Shown here: positions 42,161 through 50,931 of the stretch, piece by piece
Position numbering within the stretch: the stretch's first letter is position 1
Layout: each line of letters begins with the position of its first letter
Source of the DNA: Chryseobacterium sp. BLS98
GTDB taxonomy: Bacteria > Bacteroidota > Bacteroidia > Flavobacteriales > Weeksellaceae
Reading direction: 5' to 3'
Assembly (NCBI RefSeq): GCF_001045445.1
Contig: NZ_LFNF01000003.1
Coordinates: 248,001-312,000, forward strand
DNA length: 64,000 bases
Position numbers and translations under genes: made by a program
The notes under the pieces: model-generated
What the model was told of the DNA's origin: nothing
What the model saw: only the letters and a program-made list of their open reading frames with translations
Database searches by the model: none

Positions 42161-42733
42161 ATGGAGAGCTTCAAAGTACATTTAAATAAATTTATCAAGA
42201 TTACAGATGGGGAATTTGCTTCCATTTTTTCTTTTTTTAAAGAAGTGGAAGTGAAGAAAAAGCAGAATCTGATGCTCAATGGGGAAATCTGTAAATCGAT
42301 GTATTTTGTGTCTGTAGGCTGCCTCAGAAAGTTCTTTATCAACGAAAAAGGGGCGGAGCAGACCACTGAATTTGCCATAGAAAACTGGTGGATCACAGAT
42401 ACTTTCGCCTTTGAAAGACAAATCAAATCGGATTTTTGTATCCAGGCGGTGGAGCGTTCTACCATTCTTATGATAGACAATCAGCAGCAGGAGCTTCTGC
42501 TGAAAAAGCATCCTGTTATGGAACGTTACTTCAGAATGATCTATCAAAGAGCTTACGCAGCTTCGGAAAGACGGATCCGTTATTTGTATGAGATGTCCAG
42601 AGAAGAATTGTATGTACATTTCAGTACACTGTACCCTTGGTTTATCCAGAGAATTCCACAATATTTAATAGCTTCTTTTTTAAACCTTACTCCGGAATAC
42701 CTGAGCGAAATCAGAGCAAAATTACGTTCTTAA
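42161..42733 (+). CDS. Crp/Fnr family transcriptional regulator
   Basis: 190 residues. Residues 20-120 form a cyclic-nucleotide-binding-type barrel (MLNGEICKSMYFVSVGCLRKF, then TTEFAIENWWITD); the typical cAMP phosphate-binding RxS motif is not seen, so the ligand is probably different or absent. The C-terminal helix-turn-helix is RIPQYLIASFLNLTPEYLSEIRAKL, a form common in Bacteroidota. It is divergent from the DUF1304 gene and 63 bases ahead of the DoxX/AhpD-like pair, which are its likely targets. Confidence 0.9.
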   Translation: MESFKVHLNKFIKITDGEFASIFSFFKEVEVKKKQNLMLNGEICKSMYFVSVGCLRKFFINEKGAEQTTEFAIENWWITDTFAFERQIKSDFCIQAVERSTILMIDNQQQELLLKKHPVMERYFRMIYQRAYAASERRIRYLYEMSREELYVHFSTLYPWFIQRIPQYLIASFLNLTPEYLSEIRAKLRS

Positions 42734-42796
42734 ACCAGTTTAAGATTTTTACCGATAATAAGTCGGAGATTTGTCATGTTATTAAAAGCCAGTATC

Positions 42797-43225
42797 ATGA
42801 CAGACAAAAATGTGAAGTTTCCGCAGTTGTTTTTAAGGCTTGCCATTGCCGTAACCATGCTTTCTGCAGTGGCGGATAGGTTCGGTTTCTGGGGCGCGGG
42901 CTCAGCCTGGGGAAACTGGGCAAATTTTGAGGCGTATACCAGAAAACTCACCTTTTTCCTTCCGGAATCTTTAAGTGTTGTTTCTGCTTATGCAGCAACT
43001 TTCTTTGAAATCATTTTTCCTTTGATGCTTCTCGTGGGCTGGAAAACCAGGATTGCAGCTTATGGAGCAGGTTTTTTGTTGCTGGTATTTGCATTGTCCA
43101 TGACCATCGCACTGGGAGCTAAGGCACCGCTTGATTACTCTGTCTGGGTAGGAAGTGCCGGAGCATTTTTACTGGCGGTTCAGCCAAAGTATTTTTTGAG
43201 TATAGATCATTTAACCCATAAATAA
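42797..43225 (+). CDS. DoxX family membrane protein
   Basis: 142 residues from the ATG at 42797; an upstream start at 42776 adds seven residues. Four membrane segments are apparent. The pattern FLRLAIAVTMLSAVADRFGF, then FEIIFPLMLLVGWKTRIAAYGAG fits DoxX/DoxD-like proteins that are linked to quinone or thiol redox in the membrane. An AhpD-like gene follows after seven bases, a common pairing in Bacteroidota. Function in this organism is unproven. Confidence 0.87.
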   Translation: MTDKNVKFPQLFLRLAIAVTMLSAVADRFGFWGAGSAWGNWANFEAYTRKLTFFLPESLSVVSAYAATFFEIIFPLMLLVGWKTRIAAYGAGFLLLVFALSMTIALGAKAPLDYSVWVGSAGAFLLAVQPKYFLSIDHLTHK

Positions 43226-43232
43226 TAATAGT

Positions 43233-43676
43233 ATGAGCGCAAGATTAAATATTGCCAGCGTAGATTCAGCAGCTTACAAAGCTATGCTTGGACTGGAAGG
43301 ATACCTTCAGACCATTTCACTCAACCATATCCAGAAGGAGCTGATTAAGATCAGGGCTTCACAGATCAACAAATGTGCTTTCTGTCTTGATATGCATACA
43401 AAAGATGCCCTTAAATACGGTGAAACAACGCAGAGGATTTTCATTCTTAACGGCTGGAGGGAAGCAAAGGATTTTTTCACGGAAGAAGAGCAGGTTCTCC
43501 TGGCAATGACGGAGGAAATTACCCTGATCAGCGATAAAGGTCTTACAGAAGAAACATTCCAGAAGGCAAAACAGTATTTTGATGAGGCAGCCATTGCACA
43601 GATTATCATGGCTATTGTAACCATCAACGCATGGAACAGAATTGCCGTAAGTACCCACATGGACGTTCCAAAATAG
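43233..43676 (+). CDS. AhpD-like carboxymuconolactone decarboxylase family protein
   Basis: 147 residues. The alkylhydroperoxidase core motif INKCAFCLDMHTKDAL gives the redox pair Cys48/Cys51 and proton relay His55. Such proteins reduce peroxides through a thiol relay, and the true muconolactone decarboxylases lack this CxxC. It lies seven bases after the DoxX gene, with a terminator following. Thus a small oxidative-stress unit under the preceding Crp/Fnr-type regulator is likely (inference). Confidence 0.9.
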   Translation: MSARLNIASVDSAAYKAMLGLEGYLQTISLNHIQKELIKIRASQINKCAFCLDMHTKDALKYGETTQRIFILNGWREAKDFFTEEEQVLLAMTEEITLISDKGLTEETFQKAKQYFDEAAIAQIIMAIVTINAWNRIAVSTHMDVPK

Positions 43677-43699
43677 TTTTTTGTAAAAAATATGATCAG

Positions 43700-43728
43700 A
43701 ATAGCCTTGCAAAAACTGAAAGGCTATT
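43700..43728 (+). terminator. terminator after the AhpD-like gene
   Basis: A 9-base stem AATAGCCTT/AAGGCTATT with an 11-base loop and a T run. Confidence 0.75.
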
Positions 43729-43886
43729 TTGTTGTCGTGATCACTGTTAGCGGTTGTTATGTTTAAAATTTTATTCCTGTATTTTGTTGCAAAATAATGT
43801 GATTTTGATTTTTTTCATCTTTAAATGTGATGCTATTTGTAACATTTTTGACATTTTACTACTAACTGCTAAATCAATAAAAAAAT

Positions 43887-45974
43887 ATGAAAAGAACAAC
43901 TACAATCATTAAAACTTTAGTCATCACATTGTTTTTTGGATCTGCTCCTTTTGTTTCAGTGCATGCACAGGACAAAGAGACAGAAGTTTCAGTAAAGAAT
44001 CTACCTAAAATTTCCACTTCCTCTGCAATGGGAAATTTTTATGCAAGTTTTAGCGGACAGAATATTCCCATAGATTTTCTGATGACAAATTTAAAAAAGT
44101 GGCTGGGAACAGATGCCAACCATACTTTTGAACTGGTTAGTGCCAAAACGGATGAATTGGGGATCAGACATTCTGTTTTTCAGCATTACTTTAAAAATGT
44201 CAGAGTTGCAGATGAATTAATCCTTGTGCACGAAAAAGATGGGAAGGTAACCTATGTAAACGGGGAATTAACTCCGAACATTAACCTGACTGTTCACCAG
44301 CCTCTTACCAAAGCAGAAGTTGAAAATATTGTCAATGCTGATCTGAGAACACCGGATGTAACTTTTGCGGATTTTGAGCAGGTAATAACAAAAGTATATG
44401 CCGGTAAAGGCGTAGAGCTGCATTCTGTTTCCCAGATAGATGCGCTGTCTCTGAAAACTTTACAGGGATATATGTATTATATAGATAACGGAACAAAGCA
44501 GATCGTAAAGAAACTGGAAAAAATTCATCATCATAATATAGCTCCTGTTATTAATAATATTTCAACCGTCAAACCTTCAGCAGGACTGACATCTGTGTTT
44601 AGCCCTTTTCTGGATACTTCTTCTACAAGTGCTACCTATTATAAAGGAAACCAGCAGATTACTGTAGATTCTTACAACGGAGCTTTCCGTTTGAAGGATA
44701 ACGCAAGAAATGTGCATACCCTTGACGGAACCGGATGGGACGGCAACGGAAGCGCCGCTTCAGGTTTGACAGGGACAATTAATGAATATTCCAACAGTAC
44801 GGCCAACTATACGGCAGCGGCTACTAAACCCGCTGTAGAAGTACATTGGGCAATGGAAAAAGCGCATGACTATTATGTAAACAGACATAACAGGAACTCT
44901 TATGACGGCAGCGGATCTATCATAAGAAACTATTATAATATTAATTTTAACAGGAATACAACCACCGGAGCAGGCCAGACACCAATTGACGGGACTAATG
45001 CGGCAGCAATTGACCAGCAGGGAATTGTAGCCATGGTGTATGGCAGTGGTTTATATCAGGGACAGGCAGGATATTTTGGCCCAATTGTAGGGATAGATGT
45101 CGCAGGACACGAATACTCCCACTTAATGGTCAGCAGAACAGCTAACCTTGCCTATCAGGCCGAATCCGGGGCTTTGAATGAATCTTTTGCGGATATGTTC
45201 GGTACAGCTATAGAATTCTATTCCAATGTAAATCCAAACTGGACTATTGCAGAGGGAATTCCTAATCCTGGTTTAGGAGCGAATTATTTCAGAAATATGG
45301 CCAATCCTAATGCTGGTTCCAATCAAATTGGCGGGCAGCAGCCTGATACTTATCAGGGGACTAACTGGGCCAATACAGCTCCTCCGTATAACCAGACCAA
45401 CGATCACGGGGGCGTGCATAAAAACAGTGGGGTGGGAAACTATTGGTTTTATCTGCTTTCTCAGGGAGGTTCAGGGACTAATGATAACGGAACAGCATTC
45501 AATGTTACAGGAATTACCATCCAGAAAGCGGAAAAAATTGCATTCAGGACTTTGACTACCTATCTTACTGCGAACAGTGGTTATATTAACGCTTACGATC
45601 AGTCAAAGCAGGCAGCTATTGATCTTTATGGAGCAAACTCTAATGAACTGCAGCAGGTAGAAAATGCATGGTGTGCTGTGGGAATTGGTAATTGTGCCAA
45701 ATTGCTCGCCGTTGATGAAACTGCTAAATCTGAACTTCAAAATATTAAAATTTATCCTAACCCGGCCACCAATGGGCAATTCACTATTGAATCCAATGTA
45801 AAAGGTGCTGCAGATTATGAAATTTATGATCTTTCAGGCAAGCTGATTAAACCGGCTGAGAAACTGGAAAAAGGCATTAATAAAGTGAATGGCAGCGGAA
45901 TACAGCCAGGAGTATACCTTGTTAAAATAAATGCAGAAGGGAATACTGTTTCGAAGAAAATAGTTGTTAAGTAA
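43887..45974 (+). CDS. secreted M4 (thermolysin-type) metalloprotease with T9SS sorting tail
   Basis: 695 residues. Parts in order: signal peptide (1-27), FTP/propeptide (about 45-220), M4 catalytic domain (about 225-610) and a type A type IX secretion tail (620-695). Zinc ligands are His408 and His412 in GHEYSHLM and Glu432 in GALNESFADMFG, with catalytic Glu409; the 24-residue spacing equals that of thermolysin. The tail shows IKIYPNPATNGQF, then YDLSGKLI and GVYLVKI with a VSKKIVVK end. It would be exported through the outer membrane and digest proteins outside the cell. Own transcription unit with a terminator. Confidence 0.96.
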   Translation: MKRTTTIIKTLVITLFFGSAPFVSVHAQDKETEVSVKNLPKISTSSAMGNFYASFSGQNIPIDFLMTNLKKWLGTDANHTFELVSAKTDELGIRHSVFQHYFKNVRVADELILVHEKDGKVTYVNGELTPNINLTVHQPLTKAEVENIVNADLRTPDVTFADFEQVITKVYAGKGVELHSVSQIDALSLKTLQGYMYYIDNGTKQIVKKLEKIHHHNIAPVINNISTVKPSAGLTSVFSPFLDTSSTSATYYKGNQQITVDSYNGAFRLKDNARNVHTLDGTGWDGNGSAASGLTGTINEYSNSTANYTAAATKPAVEVHWAMEKAHDYYVNRHNRNSYDGSGSIIRNYYNINFNRNTTTGAGQTPIDGTNAAAIDQQGIVAMVYGSGLYQGQAGYFGPIVGIDVAGHEYSHLMVSRTANLAYQAESGALNESFADMFGTAIEFYSNVNPNWTIAEGIPNPGLGANYFRNMANPNAGSNQIGGQQPDTYQGTNWANTAPPYNQTNDHGGVHKNSGVGNYWFYLLSQGGSGTNDNGTAFNVTGITIQKAEKIAFRTLTTYLTANSGYINAYDQSKQAAIDLYGANSNELQQVENAWCAVGIGNCAKLLAVDETAKSELQNIKIYPNPATNGQFTIESNVKGAADYEIYDLSGKLIKPAEKLEKGINKVNGSGIQPGVYLVKINAEGNTVSKKIVVK

Positions 45975-45995
45975 TTGATATTTAATATTAATAAA

Positions 45996-46021
45996 AATAG
46001 CCTTCAGAACTGAAGGCTATT
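45996..46021. terminator. bidirectional terminator
   Basis: A 12-base perfect stem AATAGCCTTCAG/CTGAAGGCTATT with a 2-base loop, between the convergent M4 protease and cyclase genes. Confidence 0.85.
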
Positions 46022-46045
46022 GTATTTTATTTTAGAATCAGGATT

Positions 46046-47014
46046 CTAATAGATGGCTACAGGATTGATATTCACCTGTGTAGATCCTACATATAATGGC
46101 TGTCCTAGAACAAACAGAAATTCCCAGATCTTATCTTTCACCAATGGACGGCTGTCAATCAGTTCAAGATTGTAAATACCTTTTTTGGCCAGCATAAACT
46201 GGTTAATAGGGAATTCTTCCTTAGATTTTGGATTGGGATAAACTTCCGATGCCCAGGTATCTCCTCCAAAGGCAACAATTCCCTGCTCAGCAAGCCATTG
46301 CGCAGCTTCCATACCAATTCCCGGCTCGGTTTCTAAAAACTTCTGATTATTATTTCCGATGAGTTCCAGCCATCCGGTATTGAACAGGACAATATCGCCT
46401 TTTCTCAAAGCCAATTTCTGTTTCTTTAAAACGGATTTGATGTCTTCAACAGTAAACTCTGTTCCTCCGGGTACAATTGATTTCCCATAATGAGATGTCA
46501 TATCGAGAACTACACCACGGGTAACGAAAGGCGGCACTTTTTCAACTCCCAGTTTTTTTACTCCTTCTACGGTTACAAAGTCGGTAGCTTTGTTTCCATT
46601 GTAGTACATATTATCAATTCCGATGTGTCCGATGCCGTTCAGCTGGGTTCCCACTCCGGTCCATCCGTTCACAAGCTCATCATTGAAGGTAAATTGATTG
46701 GGACCTATACTTTTTCCTCCCTGTTCTCCGGGCTGGATATTGTATAAGTTGAAACTTCTGTGTCTGAAAGCCGGAAGGTTTTTATTAATAGGAACAGCAA
46801 GTGCCAGCGTTTTACCTTGTTTTACCAGTCCTAAAGCTTGTTTTACGACTTCAGGAGTTAACATATTAGCTGCACCGATCTCATCCTGGGCGCCATAAGC
46901 AGAAGGATACCAGGATTGGTCTTCCGGATTAACGAGTGTCTGAGCCTTTAATGTGATGCTGTTTATAGTCAATAGGGTTGCTAACCCGAATATTTTGATC
47001 AGGTTTTTTTTCAT
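46046..47014 (-). CDS. secreted cyclase family protein (kynurenine formamidase-like)
   Basis: 322 residues with a signal peptide (MKKNLIKIFGLATLLTINS). The cyclase-family metal motif, usually HxGTHxDxPxH, is here GTQLNGIGHIG, with GDIVLFNTGW further on and GGDTWASEVYP near the C-terminus. The HxGTHxD pattern is altered (Gln and Asn at places of His and Asp), as in the larger bacterial cyclase subfamily that I cannot assign to a substrate. Export to the periplasm is unusual for kynurenine formamidases, so a different role is likely. Confidence 0.8.
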   Translation of the reverse strand: MKKNLIKIFGLATLLTINSITLKAQTLVNPEDQSWYPSAYGAQDEIGAANMLTPEVVKQALGLVKQGKTLALAVPINKNLPAFRHRSFNLYNIQPGEQGGKSIGPNQFTFNDELVNGWTGVGTQLNGIGHIGIDNMYYNGNKATDFVTVEGVKKLGVEKVPPFVTRGVVLDMTSHYGKSIVPGGTEFTVEDIKSVLKKQKLALRKGDIVLFNTGWLELIGNNNQKFLETEPGIGMEAAQWLAEQGIVAFGGDTWASEVYPNPKSKEEFPINQFMLAKKGIYNLELIDSRPLVKDKIWEFLFVLGQPLYVGSTQVNINPVAIY

Positions 47015-47047
47015 TTTTTAAAGATTTATGATTTAAGAGAAAGGAAG

Positions 47048-47163
47048 CTGGAAGAGGGGATTTAGGGTTAGGAATCCCTGTTATATTCAGAAAAATACAA
47101 TAGAAGCCTCTTAATTATTAATACACTAGTAAGCCTTCCATCTTCATGCCTCCCTCTTCCAGC
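47048..47163. repeat. 12-base inverted repeat in the gap before the cyclase gene
   Basis: GCTGGAAGAGGG (47048-47059) is matched by CCCTCTTCCAGC (47152-47163). Between them are further GGAAG/CTTCC words. The right arm directly abuts the 3' end of the aldo/keto reductase gene. It looks like a degenerate intergenic repeat and may be a long terminator-like structure. Confidence 0.5.
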
Positions 47164-47170
47164 CTTTATA

Positions 47171-48154
47171 TTATATCTCGCTCAACGCTGTGTTGATGAA
47201 ATTCAATTCGTCGTGAGAAAGATCAATGGACATAGCTTGGGCATTTTCGATAGCCTGCTGAGCATTTCTGGCTCCTGCCAATACAACGGTAATGGCGGGC
47301 TGCATAGTTGTCCAGCGTAATACCAGCTGTGAAAGGGAGGCATTTTTTTCCCGGGCAACAGGTTCTATTTTTTCCAGGAAAGTTTTCACTTTATTTAAAT
47401 CAAACTGTGAAAAATAACCGTTTCTGTGGTCGTTATCCTTTAATTTATCTTCTTTAAAATATTTTCCGGTCAGAAGACCTCTTTCCATCGGGCTGTAAAC
47501 AATAATTCCCGAATTATTTTCCAAAGAATAAGGGACCAGATTACCTTCAATAGCTCTGTTCAGCATGCTGTAAGAAACCTGGTTGCTTGCCAGATGAAGG
47601 GTTCTGTTGGCTTCCTGCATCTGTGAAACGGTATAATTGCTCACTCCTGCTGCAAGAATTTTTCCCTGCTGGATAAGAAGTTCCATAGCATCCATTGTTT
47701 CGCAGATCGGGGTGGTGCTGTCCGGCCAGTGAAGCTGTAAAAGGTCGATGTAATCTGTTCCCAGCCTTTTTAAGCTTTCCTCTACTTCTTTTATGATATT
47801 GGCTTTTGAAGCATATTTATAAACCGGTAAGGTTTTTCCTTCATCCTCGGCATCAAAGAAAAATTCTCCTTTTCCATTATTGCTTCCGTCCCATACCAGT
47901 CCGAATTTGGTCAGCAGCTGGATTTTTGTACGGTCTTTTCCCTTAATAGCTTCTCCGATCATCTCTTCGCTGAGCCCGAATCCATAGAAGGGTGCCGTGT
48001 CAATAGAAGTTACGCCGTGATCCAGCGATGCATGAATTGAATTGATGGAATCCTTTTTTTCATTTCCGCCCCACATATTTCCTCCGATGGCAAATGCTCC
48101 GTGAGTAATAGCAGACAGTTCAAGTTCTGTATTTCCTAATTTTCTGTATTCCAT
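47171..48154 (-). CDS. aldo/keto reductase
   Basis: 327 residues from the ATG at 48154, where the family's first strand MEYRKLGNTELELS begins. The TIM-barrel NADPH enzyme shows IDTAPFYGFGLSEEMIG (Asp and catalytic Tyr), DYIDLLQLHWPD with the catalytic His, and GVSNYTVSQM. It would reduce aldehydes or ketones. It is the last gene of a five-gene operon starting at 50772 and is separated from the DJ-1-like gene by a short inverted-repeat element. Confidence 0.9.
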   Translation of the reverse strand: MEYRKLGNTELELSAITHGAFAIGGNMWGGNEKKDSINSIHASLDHGVTSIDTAPFYGFGLSEEMIGEAIKGKDRTKIQLLTKFGLVWDGSNNGKGEFFFDAEDEGKTLPVYKYASKANIIKEVEESLKRLGTDYIDLLQLHWPDSTTPICETMDAMELLIQQGKILAAGVSNYTVSQMQEANRTLHLASNQVSYSMLNRAIEGNLVPYSLENNSGIIVYSPMERGLLTGKYFKEDKLKDNDHRNGYFSQFDLNKVKTFLEKIEPVAREKNASLSQLVLRWTTMQPAITVVLAGARNAQQAIENAQAMSIDLSHDELNFINTALSEI

Positions 48155-48183
48155 TTTTTGTTTTGAAAAAATTATATTAAAAT

Positions 48184-48223
48184 TTAACCACAAAAGGCAA
48201 GAGCTTTATTCTTTTGTGGTTAA
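48184..48223. repeat. miniature inverted repeat related to the GxxExxY cassette ends
   Basis: TTAACCACAAAAG (48184-48196) and its exact inverted copy CTTTTGTGGTTAA (48211-48223) enclose 14 bases. The same 13-base sequence forms the left end of the GxxExxY cassette (26326-26338). It could be a deletion form or an ancestral empty unit. It sits in the 76-base gap between two genes of an operon. Confidence 0.6.
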
Positions 48224-48230
48224 TGCTGGA

Positions 48231-48983
48231 TTATTTACTAAGCTCTTTTAAAATAGCCTCACCTACACTTTTTGCAGACTGGGGATTTTGTCCTGTAATC
48301 ACTCTCTGATCTGTTACGACATGATTCTGCCAAAGTCCTGATTTTTCAAATTTGGCTCCTCTTTCTTTCAGCTTTTCTTCCAGAAGGAAAGGAACTACAT
48401 TCGTGAGCTTCACTTCAGCCTCTTCTTCGTTGGTAAAAGCATTGATTTTCTTACCGTCTACAAGATATTTCCCATTGCTCAATTTAATATTCACAAGACC
48501 GGCCGGGCCGTGGCATACTGCCGATACAATGCCGCCTTTCTCATAAATTTTTGAAGCAATACCTGCCAATTCTGTATTATCTGCGAAATCCCACATAGCG
48601 CCATGACCTCCTGCGTAGAAAATCGCAGCGTAATTGTCTGGATTTACCTGAGAAGGCTGTAAAGAATGATCGATCTTATTTTTGTATTCCGTATTTTCCC
48701 AGAATTCTTTGTTGACAGGATCTTTTAAATCGAAACCGTCTACCGGAGGAGTTCCGCCTTTTGGACTCACAAAATCAATTTCGTATCCTGCTTTGTGAAG
48801 CACTTCCCACGGATGGGAAACTTCGCCAAGATAATATCCGGTATCTTCACCGGTGCTTCCTTTTTTGTCATGACTTGTTACGACAAATAAAATTTTCTTT
48901 TTCATAAGTTTAGATTTTTGGTGTTGTGCCTGAATAAGCCCCACAGTAAGCAAGGCTAAAAATAAAATTGCTAATTTTTTCAT
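48231..48983 (-). CDS. DJ-1/PfpI family protein (Hsp31-like), exported
   Basis: 250 residues from the ATG at 48983, chosen because a signal peptide (MKKLAILFLALLTVGLIQAQ) begins there; longer upstream reading runs into the previous gene. The glutamine amidotransferase-like fold shows FYAGGHGAMWDF and the nucleophile elbow VSAVCHGPAGLV with the reactive cysteine. Hsp31/DJ-1 relatives act as glyoxalase III or holding chaperones. A secreted form is less common and a methylglyoxal-related role in the periplasm is an inference. Within the electrophile-stress operon. Confidence 0.87.
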   Translation of the reverse strand: MKKLAILFLALLTVGLIQAQHQKSKLMKKKILFVVTSHDKKGSTGEDTGYYLGEVSHPWEVLHKAGYEIDFVSPKGGTPPVDGFDLKDPVNKEFWENTEYKNKIDHSLQPSQVNPDNYAAIFYAGGHGAMWDFADNTELAGIASKIYEKGGIVSAVCHGPAGLVNIKLSNGKYLVDGKKINAFTNEEEAEVKLTNVVPFLLEEKLKERGAKFEKSGLWQNHVVTDQRVITGQNPQSAKSVGEAILKELSK

Positions 48984-48984
48984 G

Positions 48985-49272
48985 TTAAAGAATATGGGTG
49001 GTATAAATTTGTGGTTTTTCCTGTAGCTTTTCGTCAACAATGGCTCCGAAAGCCTGAATATAAGGCTGCTGGTTATGCTGTGCCAGCCCTTCTTCACTTT
49101 TCCAGATCTCATAGAAAATAAACTGGTTTTTATCTTCAATTCCCTGGTGAAGACTGTAAAGTTCACAGGCTTCTTCTTTTCTTGTTTCCTGCACCATATT
49201 CTGAAGGGTTTCCAGTACTTCTGTCTGATATTCTTCTTTGGCTTTTATAACTGCTGTAAGATAAATTTTCAT
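48985..49272 (-). CDS. antibiotic biosynthesis monooxygenase (YgiN-like) domain protein
   Basis: 95 residues from the ATG at 49272; the in-frame reading continues upstream into the epimerase gene and is rejected. It forms a ferredoxin-like ABM fold: MKIYLTAVIKAKEEYQTEVLETLQNMV, CELYSLHQGIEDKN and FIFYEIWKSEEGLAQH. YgiN relatives are quinol monooxygenases acting with MdaB, and an MdaB-like gene opens this same operon. The next gene starts one base after its end. Confidence 0.9.
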   Translation of the reverse strand: MKIYLTAVIKAKEEYQTEVLETLQNMVQETRKEEACELYSLHQGIEDKNQFIFYEIWKSEEGLAQHNQQPYIQAFGAIVDEKLQEKPQIYTTHIL

Positions 49273-49273
49273 A

Positions 49274-50158
49274 TTAAATAAAATTTTCGATGGATTGATA
49301 TTGAGGATTCCAGCCCAGTTCTGCTTTGGCCTTATCCGAATTACACAAACTGTTTGAAGCAAATCCAAAATATCCACCTGCAGGTCCAAATGTATTGACT
49401 GCTTCCTGTATGCTGACAGACTGTGCCGGCTGTAAATTGTATTGCCTGCTTATATTTTCTGCCAGATTTCTGATGGTGGAAGAGCCGTTTTCTGCATAAT
49501 AAAGGGAACCTGCTTTTGCTTTTTCCAGTGCAAGTACATACAGATCTGCAAGGTCCTCGATATGTAGGTTCGACCAGATATTTTCACCTTTCCCAAAGTA
49601 AGCTCCAAATCCTTTTCCTTTAGAGAAATTGATCAGGGCCGGAAGCTGAATGCTGTCTTTTTTTAAACCCAGACCTTCACCATAAACCATGGTAGGTACA
49701 ATGACAATGCTCCTTATATTTTTTTTGGCAGCTTGAAGAATGTACTGATTAATCAGCACTCTTGAAGCCATTTCCAGTCTTGGATTCAGGGGAATGTTTT
49801 CTGTATAAACAAAATCATTTTTTTCTCCGTTCTCTTTTCCTCCGAAAATAGCGGAACCTGAAGTAAAAATAAATGTTTTACCGGTTCCTTCCAGCGCATT
49901 GATAAAACTGTCTGCAGCATAGGCATCATCTGCAGAATCTGCAGTATGGATAATGGCATCAGCATTGGAAATCGCAGCATTTAAAACAGCTTCATCATGT
50001 ATATTGCCTATAATGGATTCAATTCCTGCCTGCTTTAATTTTTCTGCTGCCTCAGCAGTACGAACCAGCCCTGTAACGCTATAGTTGCGTTCTGTCAGCT
50101 TCTTGGCTACGGAACCCCCGATATAACCGGTTATTCCAGTGATCAGTATATTTTTCAT
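49274..50158 (-). CDS. NAD(P)-dependent epimerase/reductase (extended SDR, atypical)
   Basis: 294 residues. The Rossmann motif ITGITGYIGGSVAKKL (GxxGxxG) is at residues 7-16, and SNADAIIHTAD and TSGSAIFG follow. At the catalytic position the usual YxxxK is not clear, as in NmrA-like or sugar epimerase relatives. It lies between the mdaB-like and ABM genes, sharing start/stop bases with mdaB (TAATG), so it belongs to the same stress operon and could reduce or sense electrophiles (inference). Confidence 0.85.
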   Translation of the reverse strand: MKNILITGITGYIGGSVAKKLTERNYSVTGLVRTAEAAEKLKQAGIESIIGNIHDEAVLNAAISNADAIIHTADSADDAYAADSFINALEGTGKTFIFTSGSAIFGGKENGEKNDFVYTENIPLNPRLEMASRVLINQYILQAAKKNIRSIVIVPTMVYGEGLGLKKDSIQLPALINFSKGKGFGAYFGKGENIWSNLHIEDLADLYVLALEKAKAGSLYYAENGSSTIRNLAENISRQYNLQPAQSVSIQEAVNTFGPAGGYFGFASNSLCNSDKAKAELGWNPQYQSIENFI

Positions 50159-50772
50159 TAGGCTAATTGTGGTTTAAGTTCTTTTTCAAAAACCTGTTCA
50201 AGGTGATCTCTGTAAAGCTTCATATCACGCTCTATATTGGCGTTTTTCTCTACGTCATGGAAGTGAAAACCTTCCATTTTTTCTAAAGAAACGAAAGCAT
50301 TCATTCTATGGAATCCAAATAGCGGTCCATTATCTACACTGGTTTCATTGAAAAATTCTCCGGGAAGTGTAAAGGCTGTTTCTGGTGCATTCCAGCTTGT
50401 GGTTACCATATATTTTCTTCCGCCCAGCATTCCTCCGGTTCCATAATTAATTTCCGGGTTGTCAGCTTTTCTTCCGTCACTCATGTAGATTCCTTTGGCA
50501 TGACCGGCTGTGAAAACTTCATCAATATATTTCTTGAATCCGTTAGGAAGCTGGAACCACCAGATCGGAGTATGATAGATGATGAAATCTGCCCAGACAA
50601 ATTTCTTTACCTCTTCGTCCTTATCGAAACCATCAGCAATATGTGTGGTTTTTACCTCTATATTTTCAAATTTCTTAAGTACTGCAAGTGTATTTTCTGC
50701 AATCGTGTTATTATATTTTCCTCCGGAATGTCCGAAATTTTGTCCTGCATTAATGATCAATACTTTTTTCAT
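50158..50772 (-). CDS. mdaB: NAD(P)H-dependent quinone reductase, MdaB-like
   Basis: 204 residues of flavodoxin fold. MKKVLIINAGQNFGHSGGKYN, WADFIIYHTPIWWFQLPNGFK and TSWNAPETAF are MdaB/KefF-type signatures; the protein would reduce quinones by two electrons using FAD and NADPH, avoiding radical formation. First gene of the operon mdaB, epimerase, ABM, DJ-1 and aldo/keto reductase. A TAACTTTG -7 element precedes it. The LysR-type gene 1 kb away is a candidate regulator. Confidence 0.92.
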   Translation of the reverse strand: MKKVLIINAGQNFGHSGGKYNNTIAENTLAVLKKFENIEVKTTHIADGFDKDEEVKKFVWADFIIYHTPIWWFQLPNGFKKYIDEVFTAGHAKGIYMSDGRKADNPEINYGTGGMLGGRKYMVTTSWNAPETAFTLPGEFFNETSVDNGPLFGFHRMNAFVSLEKMEGFHFHDVEKNANIERDMKLYRDHLEQVFEKELKPQLA

Positions 50773-50799
50773 TTTATGATTGTTTTAAATTTTATGATG

Positions 50800-50807
50800 C
50801 AAAGTTA
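50800..50807 (-). promoter_or_regulatory. -7 element for the mdaB operon
   Basis: The minus strand reads TAACTTTG, an exact TAnnTTTG match, 28 bases before the mdaB start. An AACTAT-N10-ATAGTT inverted repeat lies further upstream at 50849-50870 and might be an operator. Confidence 0.45.
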
Positions 50808-50931
50808 CATCCGGGTATTGTATAATAAAAATAGTATAAATTATAAGTAACTATTAGAATAATGATAGTTGAAACCTCATTCATGGTTAAATATCATATA
50901 ACCAGTTGATCCTGTTGTCACACTTCTCCTG

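Noticed and set aside
46046..47014. Kynurenine formamidase (kynB) annotation
   Set aside because: The protein is exported, and the metal motif HxGTHxD is altered, so only the broad cyclase family is supported.
48984..49166. 61-residue N-terminal extension of the DJ-1-like protein
   Set aside because: It overlaps the ABM gene and would precede a good signal peptide that starts at 48983.
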